In this document: in pieces, positions 1-9,305 of the stretch
Layout of the letters: each line of letters begins with the position of its first letter
How positions within the stretch are numbered: position 1 is the stretch's first letter
Assembly (NCBI GenBank): GCA_030646715.1
Contig: JAUSLJ010000033.1
Coordinates: 310,001-374,000, forward strand
Direction of reading: 5' to 3'
Source: Agitococcus sp.
GTDB taxonomy: Bacteria; Pseudomonadota; Gammaproteobacteria; Pseudomonadales; Moraxellaceae
DNA: 64,000 bases
Made by a program: the position numbers and the translations under genes
The notes under the pieces: generated by a model
Told to the model about the DNA's origin: nothing
The model's database searches: none
Seen by the model: the letters and a program-made list of their open reading frames with translations, nothing else

Positions 1-912
1 GCGTAAATCAATTTCTTTATTAGCATAACGGATGCGCGAGCGGCCATCTTGCGGTAAACGTCGTTCGGAAATATCCATGCCGCCCAAAATTTTTAAGCGC
101 GTGATAATGGTTGGTAACAATTGTTTGTTGATGCTACGTTGATGCACAAGCATGCCGTCAATTCGAAAAAACAGTTCAACGGAATTTTGATGAGGGCGAA
201 TATGAATATCCGAGGCGCGATTAATCACCGCTTCGGTAATTAAATTTTGCACCAACTGGACGACAGGCCGTTCTAACAACCGCTCGTTGACCGCCGCGTC
301 CTTTTGGTTGTTGTCATTTTGTTGCAGCACTTCAATGGTTTTCAGTGCGCTATCCATTTCTTGCTGGCTGTAATACGTGGCAATCGCCAACAAAATGTCT
401 TCTTGCGTGGCAACGGCTAATTCAATGCGTTTGCCTGTAATAAACTGTAGGTTTTCGAGAATTTGATTATTGGTCGGGTCGGCAACCGCCACCACGAGAT
501 GAGCCTCTTCCTGCATGATCGGAATGAGCGTATTTTTGCGCGCAAATGACACAGGAATAAGCTGTACCGCATCAATGGCAATATCAAAATCACGCAAATG
601 GACAAAAGGCAAACTAAAACTGCGTGCCAATAAATGGCCTAAGTCTTCATCAGAAATGAGATTCTTTTTTCGTAGAAAAAAACCAATATGTTGATTTTGT
701 GGACGATTCGCATCATTCAGTGTTTCTTGCAGTTGTTCGGCTCTTATCAAGCCTGATTCAACCAGCAGCGAATACATGCTTAATGGCGTTTGCAGACGAA
801 TCTTTTGATAATGTTGATGCAGACTTTGGCTGTCTTTGATGATGTCTAAATACGGCAGTTCATCGGAGCTAAGATTTTTCGTCGCAGAATCAATAATAGT
901 GTTGGCAGTCAT
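1..912 (-). CDS. PilB/GspE/MshE-family assembly ATPase (N-terminal part, cut by window edge)
   Basis: An open frame of 304 codons runs from an ATG at 912 to the window edge without a stop, so only the N-terminal part is present. Residues about 50-150 look like the MshEN/T2SSE N-terminal domain, with the typical FxLPFVHLRDF-like stretch and a VVAVADPTN motif. The second half enters the ATPase core: RASDIHIRP, then FRIDGML and LKILGGMDISERRLPQDGR, as in type II secretion or type IV pilus assembly ATPases. The Walker A motif lies beyond the edge. It is divergent from a PilU-like ATPase, which fits type IV pilus or related machinery. PilB, GspE and MshE cannot be separated on this fragment. Confidence 0.85.
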   Translation of the reverse strand, partial: MTANTIIDSATKNLSSDELPYLDIIKDSQSLHQHYQKIRLQTPLSMYSLLVESGLIRAEQLQETLNDANRPQNQHIGFFLRKKNLISDEDLGHLLARSFSLPFVHLRDFDIAIDAVQLIPVSFARKNTLIPIMQEEAHLVVAVADPTNNQILENLQFITGKRIELAVATQEDILLAIATYYSQQEMDSALKTIEVLQQNDNNQKDAAVNERLLERPVVQLVQNLITEAVINRASDIHIRPHQNSVELFFRIDGMLVHQRSINKQLLPTIITRLKILGGMDISERRLPQDGRSRIRYANKEIDLR

Positions 913-1169
913 GTGCGCCGCTCAAAAGTTTAATGACCTATTTTGTCCTTAAAGTCAGAGTGGTTATTGTGCAAAATAGCGTTCATTTGTTATAAGGTCA
1001 AATACTATTTGCAAATAGAGAAAGTGTTTGATTTTTGCGCATCAATAAGGTGCAAACTCAGTCTGTAATCAAGCGGGAGTGCGACTTTTCAGGGAGGAAT
1101 AATAGCGATTCATTGACGATATCGTTTGCTTGTATTCAGTCTTCTTAATATGAAAGCAGAGGTTAACTG

Positions 1170-2243
1170 ATGAACGATATCAATCCCTATTTAATGATGA
1201 TGGTGGAGCATGATGCCTCCGACATGATCTTAACCGCGCACATGAAGCCGCATATCAAAATCCAAGGACTATTACGCCCCGCCTATGCACCGCCGTTAAC
1301 AGATGGCGAGACCAACAGATTAGCCTTTAGCATCATGAGTGATGCCCAGCGCAAAACACTGACGGACACCAAAGAGTGTAATTTGGCGTTGTCTGTTGAA
1401 GGGATAGGCCGTTTTCGCGTCAATTTATATTATCAACGTGGTGAAATATCCATCGCTATACGCAGAATTAAAATGACGGTGCCCGACCTAGAACATTTGG
1501 GTGTGCCCAAACAAGCTGAAAAATTAGCGATGTTAAAACGTGGCTTGGTGTTAATTACAGGCATGGCAGGTTCAGGAAAAAGTACTACCTTAGCGGCGAT
1601 GATTGCTCATCGGGCTAAACATATTGGTGGCCATATTTTAACCATTGAAGATCCGATTGAGTTTATTTTGCCGCATGGTCGTGCGCTCGTCGAACAACGT
1701 GAAGTGGGGTTTGACACTAACTCTTTTGCCGATGCGCTACAAAATGTCTTACGTGAAGCCGTGGATGTGATTGTCATTGGTGAAATCCGTGACATGGAAA
1801 CGGCCAAACAAGCCATTGCTTATGCTGACGGTGGTTCGCTTTGTTTATCGACAATGCACTCCAATAATGCTCATCAAGCGATTGACCGCCTGTTGAATTT
1901 CTTTCCCTCAGAATCGCATCCACAAGTGTTAATGGATTTATCGCTTAATTTAAGAGGGGTGATTTCGCAACGGTTAATTCCGTCTAAAGGTAAATTGGTC
2001 TTAGCGACAGAGGTAATGATGCAATCGGCGTTTCTTTCGGACATTATTTTGAATGGTCGCATTAATGAGCTAAAAGATGCGATGAAAAAAAGCACCGAAG
2101 AAGGGATGCAGATTTTTGATGATTCGTTGTTTACTTTATACAAAGCAGGGTTAATTACGTTCGAAGAAGCAATGGAGAATGCCGATTCGCAGGCAGATTT
2201 GTCGGTGCGGATTCGTTTGGAGAGCTGGCATTTGCCTGTATAG
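1170..2243 (+). CDS. pilU: PilU-like type IV pilus retraction ATPase
   Basis: This is a cytoplasmic hexameric ATPase of the PilT/PilU group, expected to power or assist type IV pilus retraction (twitching). An N-terminal PAS-like domain (about 1-110, with GIGRFRVN and RRIK) is followed by the RecA-like core. The core has Walker A GMAGSGKST (131-139), the Asp box TIEDPIE (158-164) and a Walker B DVIVIGEIRD (199-208). The C-terminal region (MKKSTEEGMQ, FDDSLF.LY..G.I...EA) and the 357-aa length match PilU better than PilT. Oddities: the His box reads ADGGSLCLSTMH, so the usual first His is Ser (about 223), and the usual LRQAPD before Walker B is LREAVD. No pilT lies next to it. Confidence 0.85.
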   Translation: MNDINPYLMMMVEHDASDMILTAHMKPHIKIQGLLRPAYAPPLTDGETNRLAFSIMSDAQRKTLTDTKECNLALSVEGIGRFRVNLYYQRGEISIAIRRIKMTVPDLEHLGVPKQAEKLAMLKRGLVLITGMAGSGKSTTLAAMIAHRAKHIGGHILTIEDPIEFILPHGRALVEQREVGFDTNSFADALQNVLREAVDVIVIGEIRDMETAKQAIAYADGGSLCLSTMHSNNAHQAIDRLLNFFPSESHPQVLMDLSLNLRGVISQRLIPSKGKLVLATEVMMQSAFLSDIILNGRINELKDAMKKSTEEGMQIFDDSLFTLYKAGLITFEEAMENADSQADLSVRIRLESWHLPV

Positions 2244-2297
2244 TGGGGGGCTAATATAGAACCTTTTGGCTTAATCCCCTCAAAAAATAGCTTCAAC

Positions 2298-2333
2298 TCC
2301 GCTCAGCCGACGGAAAATCGTTCCCTGAGCGGA
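2298..2333. repeat. Intergenic hairpin repeat (CTGAGCGGA type)
   Basis: A 9-bp inverted repeat, TCCGCTCAG (2298-2306) and CTGAGCGGA (2325-2333), has an 18-base loop. The right arm extended to 2340 reads CTGAGCGGAATCGAAG and recurs with one change at 24610-24625. It lies between pilU and the converging lipoprotein gene. It is probably a REP-like element and may end transcription, but no T-run follows. Confidence 0.5.
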
Positions 2334-2455
2334 ATCGAAGGAATAAGTTAAGCCAATGTCTATGGTTTTACATCTTCTTATCTGCGAATAAATTACACCC
2401 TCATCTGACAAGAAGTTTGGGCTCAGACAGTTTTTAGTTGCCTAAGCCCTGTTTT

Positions 2456-4300
2456 TTACTGAGCTAACGCGATAGTGTCAATTTGAAAAATAGACGTTGT
2501 ACCACTCACTTCGTTACCAACCATCAGCAAGGGTTTGCCATTAGGGCTATCTTCTGCTTTGACAAATTTAAAGCCTTCTGGACCTAAATCGCCTGCGGCA
2601 GAGGTATTGTTGGCGGCAGTAAAGTCACGAGGGTTAATGTATTGCACAAAGCGGGCATTCTCGGGTTCGCTAATATCATAAACCATGATGCCACCAACAC
2701 GTTCTAAACCGACAAAAGCATAGGTTTTACCGTCGATTTTACCTAGTGCAAGAGCTTCAGGTTCAGATCCTTTGTCATCGCTGCGAGAGTCTCCGCCATT
2801 CTCTTCGTGGTTGCTATTAAAATCAGCCCCTAAGCGTTTAGCGGTAATTTTTTCAAAATCACTGCCCGTATCGAATATTAACTTGCCAGTGACGCTATCC
2901 CAAATAGAAAACGAACGTCCGCCATAAGCATATAAGGCATTGTATTCGCAGTTACTCGGTTTTCCTTTGCTAAAGGTACAAACACCATCGTTTTTCCAGC
3001 CTAAAGTCGAGGTAATACGCAAGCGTCCTAAGTTATTATCAGCATCTAGCAGGCCATTAAAGACAAAATTGTTGGTGCTGGCGATGTTAATAATGCCGCC
3101 ATTTTTGGTAATGTCAGCGACACGAATTTCTTCGGTAAAGCCTTTGTAGGCGCGGGCATCGCCTTCGTTGGCACTCACGACATAGGTTTTGCCATTAAAG
3201 TCGTAAGCGGCAATGGAGTCGGGTTGATACATACCAAATACAGGCCATGTTCTGATGTTAGTCGCTTTATCTTTGTCGCTGGCATCTATCTCATTACCGA
3301 CTACGCCATAATTTTTAAAGCCTAAAGCGGTTATTTTACTCACTTGGCCTGTAGTTAAATTAATGGTGGCGAGGGCATTGTTTTCTTGGAGGCTAACCCA
3401 AGCTGTTTTGCTATCGCTTGATACGGCAATGTACTCGGGTTCTAAATCTTGTGCCACGCTGGCATTAGGGCCAAAAATACGCACGGTATTTGGCAATTCG
3501 GCGGCGCGACTGGCTCCGATATTAAAATCATTAAAACGAACTTGCGTAACGTTTGCTTGCGTTAGGCTGCTAAAGCCCGCACCCACATTAATAATGCTCA
3601 CGCTGCCTTCAGGATCAATATTATAGTCATCGTTAGGCTCACCTTCGTTAGCGACGATCACCTGCTTGCCATCAGGTGTAAACGTCAGCATATCGGGTAA
3701 GGCGCCAACTTCAACCGCGGATAAAAATGATTTATCACTGGCCTGATAAAATGCGACATAACCATTATTGGTTTTAGGATTAGCTTCAACGGCAACGGCA
3801 ACAATCCCATTATGAACAGATACGCTATTGGCTGCGCCAAGTTGACTGACATCTGTTACAGACGCTAAGGCGTTATTAATATCATTGGCAAGTTTTAAGC
3901 TGCTTGTTTTATGGGGGTTAGTGACGGCGGAAACATCTAAAACATCAATCTCGCCTGATAATGCGTTCACTACAAATGCTTGTTTGGTACTGGGGTCATA
4001 ACTGACAATTTCTGCGGCACTTTGGGCAAATTGGCCGCTTTCGTAACGCCCTACAAACGTTAAACTGATCGTATTTCGGCTGGCATCTTGACCATCTATA
4101 CCGTCAGCACCGTCTATTCCATCTGCGCCGTCAGTGCCATCTATTCCGTCTATTCCATCTACGCCGTCTACTCCAGCTATTCCGTTCGTGCCATCTACGC
4201 CGTTTGTGCCGTCTTTTCCCTCTAAGCCGAAAAAGTTACAGCCAGATAACATCGTTATTAGCGTTAGGGTTAAGGCCGATTTTTGAAAGGTGTGACTCAT
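2456..4300 (-). CDS. Lipoprotein with collagen-like tract and choice-of-anchor I beta-propeller domain
   Basis: The 614-aa protein starts with a lipoprotein signal ending in LSGC (Cys21), so it should be anchored in the outer membrane or periplasm. Residues 28-72 form about 15 Gly-X-Asp/Asn collagen-like triplets rich in Asp and without Pro. The rest resembles the choice-of-anchor I/YVTN-type beta-propeller family: LTFTPDGKQVIVANEGEPNDDY, SEPEALALGKIDGK.YAFVGLERVGG and a C-terminal FQIDTIALAQ. Some members of this family are annotated as alkaline phosphatase-like, but no phosphatase active site is apparent and I do not assign an activity. AGGA precedes the ATG by 8 bases. It stands alone; no export or anchoring partner is next to it. 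The family call is good, the function unknown. Confidence 0.8.
   Translation of the reverse strand: MSHTFQKSALTLTLITMLSGCNFFGLEGKDGTNGVDGTNGIAGVDGVDGIDGIDGTDGADGIDGADGIDGQDASRNTISLTFVGRYESGQFAQSAAEIVSYDPSTKQAFVVNALSGEIDVLDVSAVTNPHKTSSLKLANDINNALASVTDVSQLGAANSVSVHNGIVAVAVEANPKTNNGYVAFYQASDKSFLSAVEVGALPDMLTFTPDGKQVIVANEGEPNDDYNIDPEGSVSIINVGAGFSSLTQANVTQVRFNDFNIGASRAAELPNTVRIFGPNASVAQDLEPEYIAVSSDSKTAWVSLQENNALATINLTTGQVSKITALGFKNYGVVGNEIDASDKDKATNIRTWPVFGMYQPDSIAAYDFNGKTYVVSANEGDARAYKGFTEEIRVADITKNGGIINIASTNNFVFNGLLDADNNLGRLRITSTLGWKNDGVCTFSKGKPSNCEYNALYAYGGRSFSIWDSVTGKLIFDTGSDFEKITAKRLGADFNSNHEENGGDSRSDDKGSEPEALALGKIDGKTYAFVGLERVGGIMVYDISEPENARFVQYINPRDFTAANNTSAAGDLGPEGFKFVKAEDSPNGKPLLMVGNEVSGTTSIFQIDTIALAQ
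4085..4219 (-). repeat. In-frame collagen-like GXY repeat tract
   Basis: This is a degenerate 9/18-bp direct repeat (GTCTATTCC / GTCAGCACC / GTCTATTCCATC style on the + strand) that encodes the Gly-X-Asp/Asn triplets of the lipoprotein at residues 28-72. Such tracts commonly vary in copy number between strains. Confidence 0.75.
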
Positions 4301-4471
4301 GATCTTTATCCTGAAGTAGCCAAAAACATATAAGTGTGACTACTGTAGGATGAATTTATGACTAAGCGATGACAGGAATTGATGGGTTTGACCTAAAAAA
4401 ACATACCAACCTAACGCAAAAAGGCGTAAAAACATCAGCCTATAAATAAAAATCGCTAAGGAGTTTATCGA

Positions 4472-6436
4472 ATGTCTATTGATACCGTATTGCATGAAAA
4501 CCGCTTATTTCCACCAAGTCCTGAATTTGTCGCCAATGCCAATGTCTCAGGTTTGGACGCCTATCAAGCCCTATGTCAAGAAGCCGAAGCGGATTACGAA
4601 GGTTTTTGGGGGCGTTTAGCGCGCGAAAATTTAAGCTGGCACAAGCCCTTTACCCAAGTATTAGACGAAAGCAACGCACCGTTTTATCAATGGTTTGCCG
4701 ATGGTGAACTCAACGTTTCTTATAATTGTTTAGACCGTCATTTACCTGCCTTAGCCAATAAATTAGCCGTTATTTTTGAGTCCGATAACGGCACAGTCAA
4801 TCGTGTGACTTATGCCGAATTGCATCGCATGGTTTGTCAATTTGCCAATGGCTTAAAAAGTTTAGGCGTGACCAAAGGCGACCGCGTGATTGTCTATATG
4901 CCGATGAGTATTGAAGCCGTTGTCGCCATGCAAGCCTGTGCACGCATTGGTGCGATTCATTCGGTAGTGTTTGGAGGTTTCTCGGCGAAAAGCCTGCAAG
5001 AACGGATTATTGATGCCAAGGCTAAATTAATCATTACTGCCAATGGCGGCGTGCGTGGTGGCAAAATCGTGCCATTAAAAGCAACCATTGATGAAGCCTT
5101 GGCCTTAGGTGGTTGTGAGTGTGTCGAACGTGTGATTGTCTATAAGCGTGTCGTTCATGAAGATGCACCGTGGACGATTGGCCGTGATATTTGGTGGCAT
5201 GACTTAGTCCAACGTCAACCCGAAGTCTGTGAGCCGACGTGGATGGGCGCGGACGAGCCGTTATTCATCCTTTATACCTCTGGTTCAACAGGTAAACCCA
5301 AAGGCGTGCAACATAGCAGCGCAGGCTATTTGTTGGGCGCAGTCAACACCATGAAATGGACGTTTGACCATAAGCCCGACGATATTTTTTGGTGTACCGC
5401 CGATGTTGGTTGGATTACAGGTCATAGTTATGTCGCTTATGGCCCATTAGCGGTAGGCGGCACTCAAATCGTGTTTGAAGGCATTCCGACCTATCCCGAT
5501 GCCTCACGTTTTTGGCAAATGATTGAAAAGCATCGTGTCACCACGTTTTATACCGCACCCACCGCCATTCGTTCATTGATTAAACTGGGTGGTGATTTAC
5601 CGAAACAATATAACTTGTCGTCGTTGCGCTTATTGGGTTCGGTGGGTGAGCCAATCAACCCAGAAGCATGGATGTGGTATCACCAAGTCGTTGGCGGTGG
5701 TCGTTGCCCGATTGTTGATACTTGGTGGCAAACCGAAACAGGTAGCCACATGATTACCCCCTTACCGGGTGCGGTTGCCACAAAACCGGGTTCGTGTACC
5801 TTCCCCATTCCGGGCATTATGGTTGATATTGTGGATGAAGCAGGCGAGCAAGTCGAAAAAGGCAAAGGCGGCATTCTCGTGATTAAAAAGCCATTCCCTT
5901 CGCAAGTTCGCACCTTATGGAATGACCCTGCACGGTTTAAATCGGCTTATTTCCCTGAAGAATTGGGCGGCACATACTACCTCGCAGGCGACTCCGCTAA
6001 CCGCGATTTAGATGGTTATATTTGGATTATGGGGCGTATTGATGATGTGTTGAATGTCTCAGGCCATCGTTTAGGGACAATGGAAATTGAGTCGGCGTTA
6101 GTCGCTAACCCGAAAGTGGCCGAAGCGGCGGTGGTGGGTCGTCCTGACCCGATTAAAGGCGAATCGGTCGTGGCTTTTGTGGTGTTAAAAGGTGCAAGAC
6201 CGTCAAAAGAAGAAGGCAAACTGTTGATTGCCGAGTTGCGCGATTGGGTGGCAAAAGAAATTGGTGCCATTGCCAAACCCGATGATATTCGTTTTGGTGA
6301 TAACTTGCCAAAAACGCGTTCGGGCAAAATTATGCGTCGTTTATTGCGTTCGGTAGCCAAAGGCGAGCAAATTACCCAAGATATTTCGACTTTAGAAAAT
6401 CCTGCGATTTTGGCGCAGTTACAGGAGCAAATTTAA
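4472..6436 (+). CDS. acs: Acetyl-CoA synthetase (AMP-forming)
   Basis: Makes acetyl-CoA from acetate, ATP and CoA through an acetyl-AMP intermediate, in the cytoplasm. The 654-aa length is standard for Acs. It shows the AMP-binding P-loop [15 protein letters not shown] (about 268-282), WWQTETG (the core motif that forms the adenylate site), the hinge-region motif [16 protein letters not shown] and the C-terminal [11 protein letters not shown]. That last motif contains the Lys (about 619) whose acetylation switches off Acs in other bacteria. An AGGAG sits about 8 bases before the ATG. No acetylase or deacetylase gene and no acetate permease are adjacent; the next gene is a small unknown protein 119 bp downstream. 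Confidence 0.97.
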   Translation: MSIDTVLHENRLFPPSPEFVANANVSGLDAYQALCQEAEADYEGFWGRLARENLSWHKPFTQVLDESNAPFYQWFADGELNVSYNCLDRHLPALANKLAVIFESDNGTVNRVTYAELHRMVCQFANGLKSLGVTKGDRVIVYMPMSIEAVVAMQACARIGAIHSVVFGGFSAKSLQERIIDAKAKLIITANGGVRGGKIVPLKATIDEALALGGCECVERVIVYKRVVHEDAPWTIGRDIWWHDLVQRQPEVCEPTWMGADEPLFILYTSGSTGKPKGVQHSSAGYLLGAVNTMKWTFDHKPDDIFWCTADVGWITGHSYVAYGPLAVGGTQIVFEGIPTYPDASRFWQMIEKHRVTTFYTAPTAIRSLIKLGGDLPKQYNLSSLRLLGSVGEPINPEAWMWYHQVVGGGRCPIVDTWWQTETGSHMITPLPGAVATKPGSCTFPIPGIMVDIVDEAGEQVEKGKGGILVIKKPFPSQVRTLWNDPARFKSAYFPEELGGTYYLAGDSANRDLDGYIWIMGRIDDVLNVSGHRLGTMEIESALVANPKVAEAAVVGRPDPIKGESVVAFVVLKGARPSKEEGKLLIAELRDWVAKEIGAIAKPDDIRFGDNLPKTRSGKIMRRLLRSVAKGEQITQDISTLENPAILAQLQEQI

Positions 6437-6555
6437 ACGTGCTAAGGTGATCGTGGGGAAAACTTAGATTGCACCTGTGTTATGTTGAGCCAACAGCAAG
6501 GAAGCTTGTTGGCTAACAGCTCAGGATTCACGACACCGTAAAAATAGAGACAACC

Positions 6556-6777
6556 ATGAGCGAAAAATTAAACGAAGACGCATTAACTGCCTTAAAAATA
6601 GCATTTTGTTATATGCCCAAAGCCATCGACGTTAACCGTTATGATCACGGTGAAAACTTTGAAAAAGTGTTGGCTGACATTCAAACAGTACGCGAAATGT
6701 TGTTGTTGAATGACGTTGACCCTGAAGAGGTTTACGCTGAAATGAATCCTGATTCTGCCCCCAATTCTTGTTATTAA
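6556..6777 (+). CDS. Small uncharacterised protein (73 aa)
   Basis: I do not recognise this protein. It is small, acidic and likely helical (KLNEDALTALKIAFCYMPKAID..., DIQTVREMLLLNDVDPEEVYAEMN), with two Cys and no signal peptide or membrane segment. A GAGA-type ribosome site lies just before the ATG. It lies between acs and the patatin gene on the same strand, 119 bp after acs and 58 bp before the next start, so the three may share transcripts. Codon use looks like its neighbours. Confidence 0.6.
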   Translation: MSEKLNEDALTALKIAFCYMPKAIDVNRYDHGENFEKVLADIQTVREMLLLNDVDPEEVYAEMNPDSAPNSCY

Positions 6778-6835
6778 TGTCGGTCGAACTAAAAGCTGAC
6801 CTATAATCCATTGTTATGGCAACAGGAAGAGAAGA

Positions 6836-8278
6836 ATGCTCAATGACAAACAACGACAACTAAACAAGGCATTGGCGCAGGCCAGTTCTTATCAGGAATG
6901 GTTGTTTGCAGCGCAACAATTGGATGCCGAAGACGGCTTAATGGATTGGCGGAGCAGTGATGCCTCCGCCTTTTTTCATGAGCAATTGATTCGTGAACAT
7001 ATTCGTCAAATGAAAACCTTACGTCTTAGCAAAGAGCTGGAAGGTTTGGCAGTGTTATTACAAGAAAGTGTCTATCGGCATTTAGGCGAGTTGAATAACC
7101 CTGAGTTGTATCAATACGCGCGTTCTGGCACGAAGCATATCGTCACTGAATATTTGGATGAAGTCGAACAGGTGATGCGTACGCTCTGTGAGCAAAGCAT
7201 TCCCAATATGTCCGAACAGCGTAAATTAGAATTGTTTGAGCAAGCTGAACGCATTTACGGTCGTCCTGCATTAATGTTGAGTGGTGGCGCAGCTTTTGGT
7301 ATTTATCACTTAGGCGTGACTAAAGCCTTATGGGAAGCGGATTTACTACCACAAACCTTAGCAGGCTCAAGCATGGGCGCGATTGTGGCGGCGGCTATTT
7401 GCAATCGCAGTGATGCCGAATTAGACGTGTATTTTAGTCAGAAAATGGAGTCTATCCATCGCCAAGCCTTGCGTTGGCGTAGCCCTAAAGCGATGTGGCA
7501 ACACCGTACCGCAATGGATGAACAACAAGTCTTTGACCATATTATTGCCAATGCGGGCAGTGCCACATTTTTAGAAGCATATCAACATAGCGGTCGTATT
7601 CTTAATATTTCCGTTTCGCCCACGCGCACCCATCAAAAACCACGGGTATTAAATTACCTTACCTCGCCCGATGTGCTGGTGGAATATGCCGCGCTTGCCT
7701 CTTGTGCCATTCCTGCCATTTTTCCGCCCGTTGCTTTGCAGGCGCGCCGTGCCAACGGTCAGCAAATCCCTTATATGAGCACTGAAACGTGGATTGACGG
7801 CACAGTACATGGCGATCTACCGCGTGAGCGTTTAGCCCGTTTGCATAACGTCAATCAAACCATTGTCAGTCAGGCGAATCCTCACGTCATTCCGTTTATT
7901 ACCCATCGTCGGCAACGTGGCGTGCGGGCGTTTGGTAAATATGTCGTGTCATCAGTAATTCACACAGGCAGTGCCGAGTTATTGGATATTGGCCGCCATA
8001 TGTTCAATAAAACACCATTGAGTCCCTTGTTAGACCAAGCTCATGCAGTAGCCGCGCAAACGTATTTAGGCGATATTAATATTCAATTTCCCTTTAGCCC
8101 TAAAGCGTATTTACGGGTGATGGCGAATCCTACTGCGGCGGGTTTGGCAAATTATATTCGTCTGGGCGAACAAGCAACATGGCCTCAAATTCCGATGATT
8201 CGGGATTTAACCCGTATTAGTCGGGTATTTCCTGAGTGTGTGGCGATGATTAAAGGGCGTATTGCGACGACAGCGTAG
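6836..8278 (+). CDS. Patatin-like phospholipase with DUF3336 N-terminal domain
   Basis: A predicted Ser-Asp dyad lipid acyl hydrolase of 480 aa. The N-terminal third (about 1-135) matches the DUF3336 region found before bacterial and fungal patatin domains. The patatin core begins at about 145 with the oxyanion-hole motif SGGAAFGIYHLG. The nucleophile motif is GSSMG (Ser about 178), and the dyad Asp is probably in IDGTVHGDLP (about 320). No signal peptide is seen, so action at the inner face of the membrane is likely. A strong AGGAAGAG lies 7 bases before the ATG. Substrate is not predictable; phospholipid or triacylglycerol turnover is typical. The DUF1272 gene follows after 30 bp. Confidence 0.9.
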   Translation: MLNDKQRQLNKALAQASSYQEWLFAAQQLDAEDGLMDWRSSDASAFFHEQLIREHIRQMKTLRLSKELEGLAVLLQESVYRHLGELNNPELYQYARSGTKHIVTEYLDEVEQVMRTLCEQSIPNMSEQRKLELFEQAERIYGRPALMLSGGAAFGIYHLGVTKALWEADLLPQTLAGSSMGAIVAAAICNRSDAELDVYFSQKMESIHRQALRWRSPKAMWQHRTAMDEQQVFDHIIANAGSATFLEAYQHSGRILNISVSPTRTHQKPRVLNYLTSPDVLVEYAALASCAIPAIFPPVALQARRANGQQIPYMSTETWIDGTVHGDLPRERLARLHNVNQTIVSQANPHVIPFITHRRQRGVRAFGKYVVSSVIHTGSAELLDIGRHMFNKTPLSPLLDQAHAVAAQTYLGDINIQFPFSPKAYLRVMANPTAAGLANYIRLGEQATWPQIPMIRDLTRISRVFPECVAMIKGRIATTA

Positions 8279-8308
8279 TCTATTTGTAAACAACGATGAG
8301 GTGATGTC

Positions 8309-8536
8309 ATGTTAAAAATGAAAGATCAGTGTGAGAAATGTCATGCTAAAACGGCGTTAACGGATATTGCTTTTATCTGCTCGTTTGAATGCACCTTTTG
8401 TGAAGTTTGCGCCCAAAAAATGAGCTGTATTTGCCCTAATTGTAGTGGTGAGCTGGTCAGACGGCCATCACGGATGAAAAGCCCCATCGCGGTTGCAGCG
8501 GCTCAAGTATCGAAAAAGTTATTTGGTGGTAAATAG
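8309..8536 (+). CDS. DUF1272 family zinc-binding protein
   Basis: A 75-aa cytoplasmic protein with the DUF1272 pattern: CEKCHAKT, then ICSFECTFCEVCA and CICPNCSGELVRRPSR. The paired Cys motifs should bind zinc. The function of the family is unknown. A GAGGTG ribosome site lies 6 bases before the ATG. It probably shares a transcript with the upstream patatin gene (30 bp gap). Confidence 0.85.
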   Translation: MLKMKDQCEKCHAKTALTDIAFICSFECTFCEVCAQKMSCICPNCSGELVRRPSRMKSPIAVAAAQVSKKLFGGK

Positions 8537-8553
8537 TGCTGATGGGTAGATAA

Positions 8554-8644
8554 GTAGCCCGTGTGGTAACACGGGATGATTGTTATATTTAAAAGTAAAT
8601 CTTTGTTTTGGCTAATATTTTCCCCGCATTGCCATGCGGGCTAC
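8554..8644. repeat. Pair of inverted REP-like hairpins (GTAGCCCG type)
   Basis: Two small hairpins, CCCGTGT/ACACGGG (8558-8575) and CCCGCAT/ATGCGGG (8623-8640), face each other. The first reads GTAGCCCG outward and the second ends CGGGCTAC, so the two are inverted copies of one element about 45 bp apart. This arrangement is typical of REP/BIME elements after a gene end. The 332-bp gap 8537-8868 holds this pair, a further hairpin at 8771-8800 and no gene that I can support. Confidence 0.6.
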
Positions 8645-8770
8645 GATTATTGAGGAGAATATCCAAACACGAGTGTTTTATCATCCATTTCATTGGCAAG
8701 GCGAGGGTCGTTTATCAGGTAATCCCCCATTTCTTGTTCAATCTTCGACTTGTCTGCTCACAAAATAAAC

Positions 8771-8800
8771 TGTAGGATGGGTAGAGGTACGAAACCCATC
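8771..8800. repeat. Hairpin repeat GATGGGT...ACCCATC
   Basis: A 7-bp stem GATGGGT (8776-8782) / ACCCATC (8794-8800) within TGTAGGATGGGTAGAGGTACGAAACCCATC. This resembles the widespread GTAGGATGGGT-type intergenic repeats. No T-run follows. Confidence 0.45.
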
Positions 8801-8868
8801 ATAATCAATGCGTTGTATCTATGGTTTGACAAGCAGAAACCGTTAACCAAATGAAAATATGGGCTGTT

Positions 8869-9264
8869 TTAATCATCAATATCGGCAGGATCAATTTCAT
8901 TCTTGCCAAAGTTATAATGCTCATCGGTTGCCCACATGATTTTTTGTTGATGTAGGCAAAAAGCATCTTTTAATGCCTTGCGAATGTCTTGTTTATGCAC
9001 AAAATCCTCACACACATAGGCAAGAAATTTATTGGATTTGTAATCAAACATAATTCGCCCGCGTGGAATTTCTTCGTAGCCTAAGTCCCCCAGTTCTTTA
9101 TGCTTAAAAACGACTTTTGGCCAAAGTTTCACATGTGCTTGCTCGGAGTCATGGAAGTGTCGGCCATTGCTTTCTACGTTGAACTTTTCAGGGAAAGCGC
9201 AAATGACATTGTTCGGTAAAATCCAAAAAATGCCAATGCAGGGATAAGATGGGGTTGTGTCCAT
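8869..9264 (-). CDS. Uncharacterised protein (131 aa)
   Basis: Not recognised. It is soluble, with no signal peptide, several aromatic and His residues (FWILPNNVICAFPEKF, GRHFHDSEQAHVKLWPKVV) and an acidic tail NEIDPADIDD. GGAG lies 6 bases before the ATG. It is the last gene of a minus-strand run at 10898-8869 that includes two other unknowns and a metallophosphoesterase; the gap to the upstream gene is 41 bp, so it is probably cotranscribed. Confidence 0.65.
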   Translation of the reverse strand: MDTTPSYPCIGIFWILPNNVICAFPEKFNVESNGRHFHDSEQAHVKLWPKVVFKHKELGDLGYEEIPRGRIMFDYKSNKFLAYVCEDFVHKQDIRKALKDAFCLHQQKIMWATDEHYNFGKNEIDPADIDD

Positions 9265-9305
9265 GAAGGTCTCCTACATCTGGCTTTATTGTTTAGAAGT
9301 GTGGT

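Noticed and set aside
1110-1140. Possible sigma-54 promoter before the PilU-like gene (TGACGATATCGTTTGCTT)
   Set aside because: The invariant GG of the -24 element is not present, only the GC of the -12 element fits.
6487-6515. AGCCAACAGCAAGGAAGCTTGTTGGCT hairpin between acs and the 73-aa gene as a terminator
   Set aside because: Only about 8 bp of imperfect stem and no T-run; the downstream genes may be read through.
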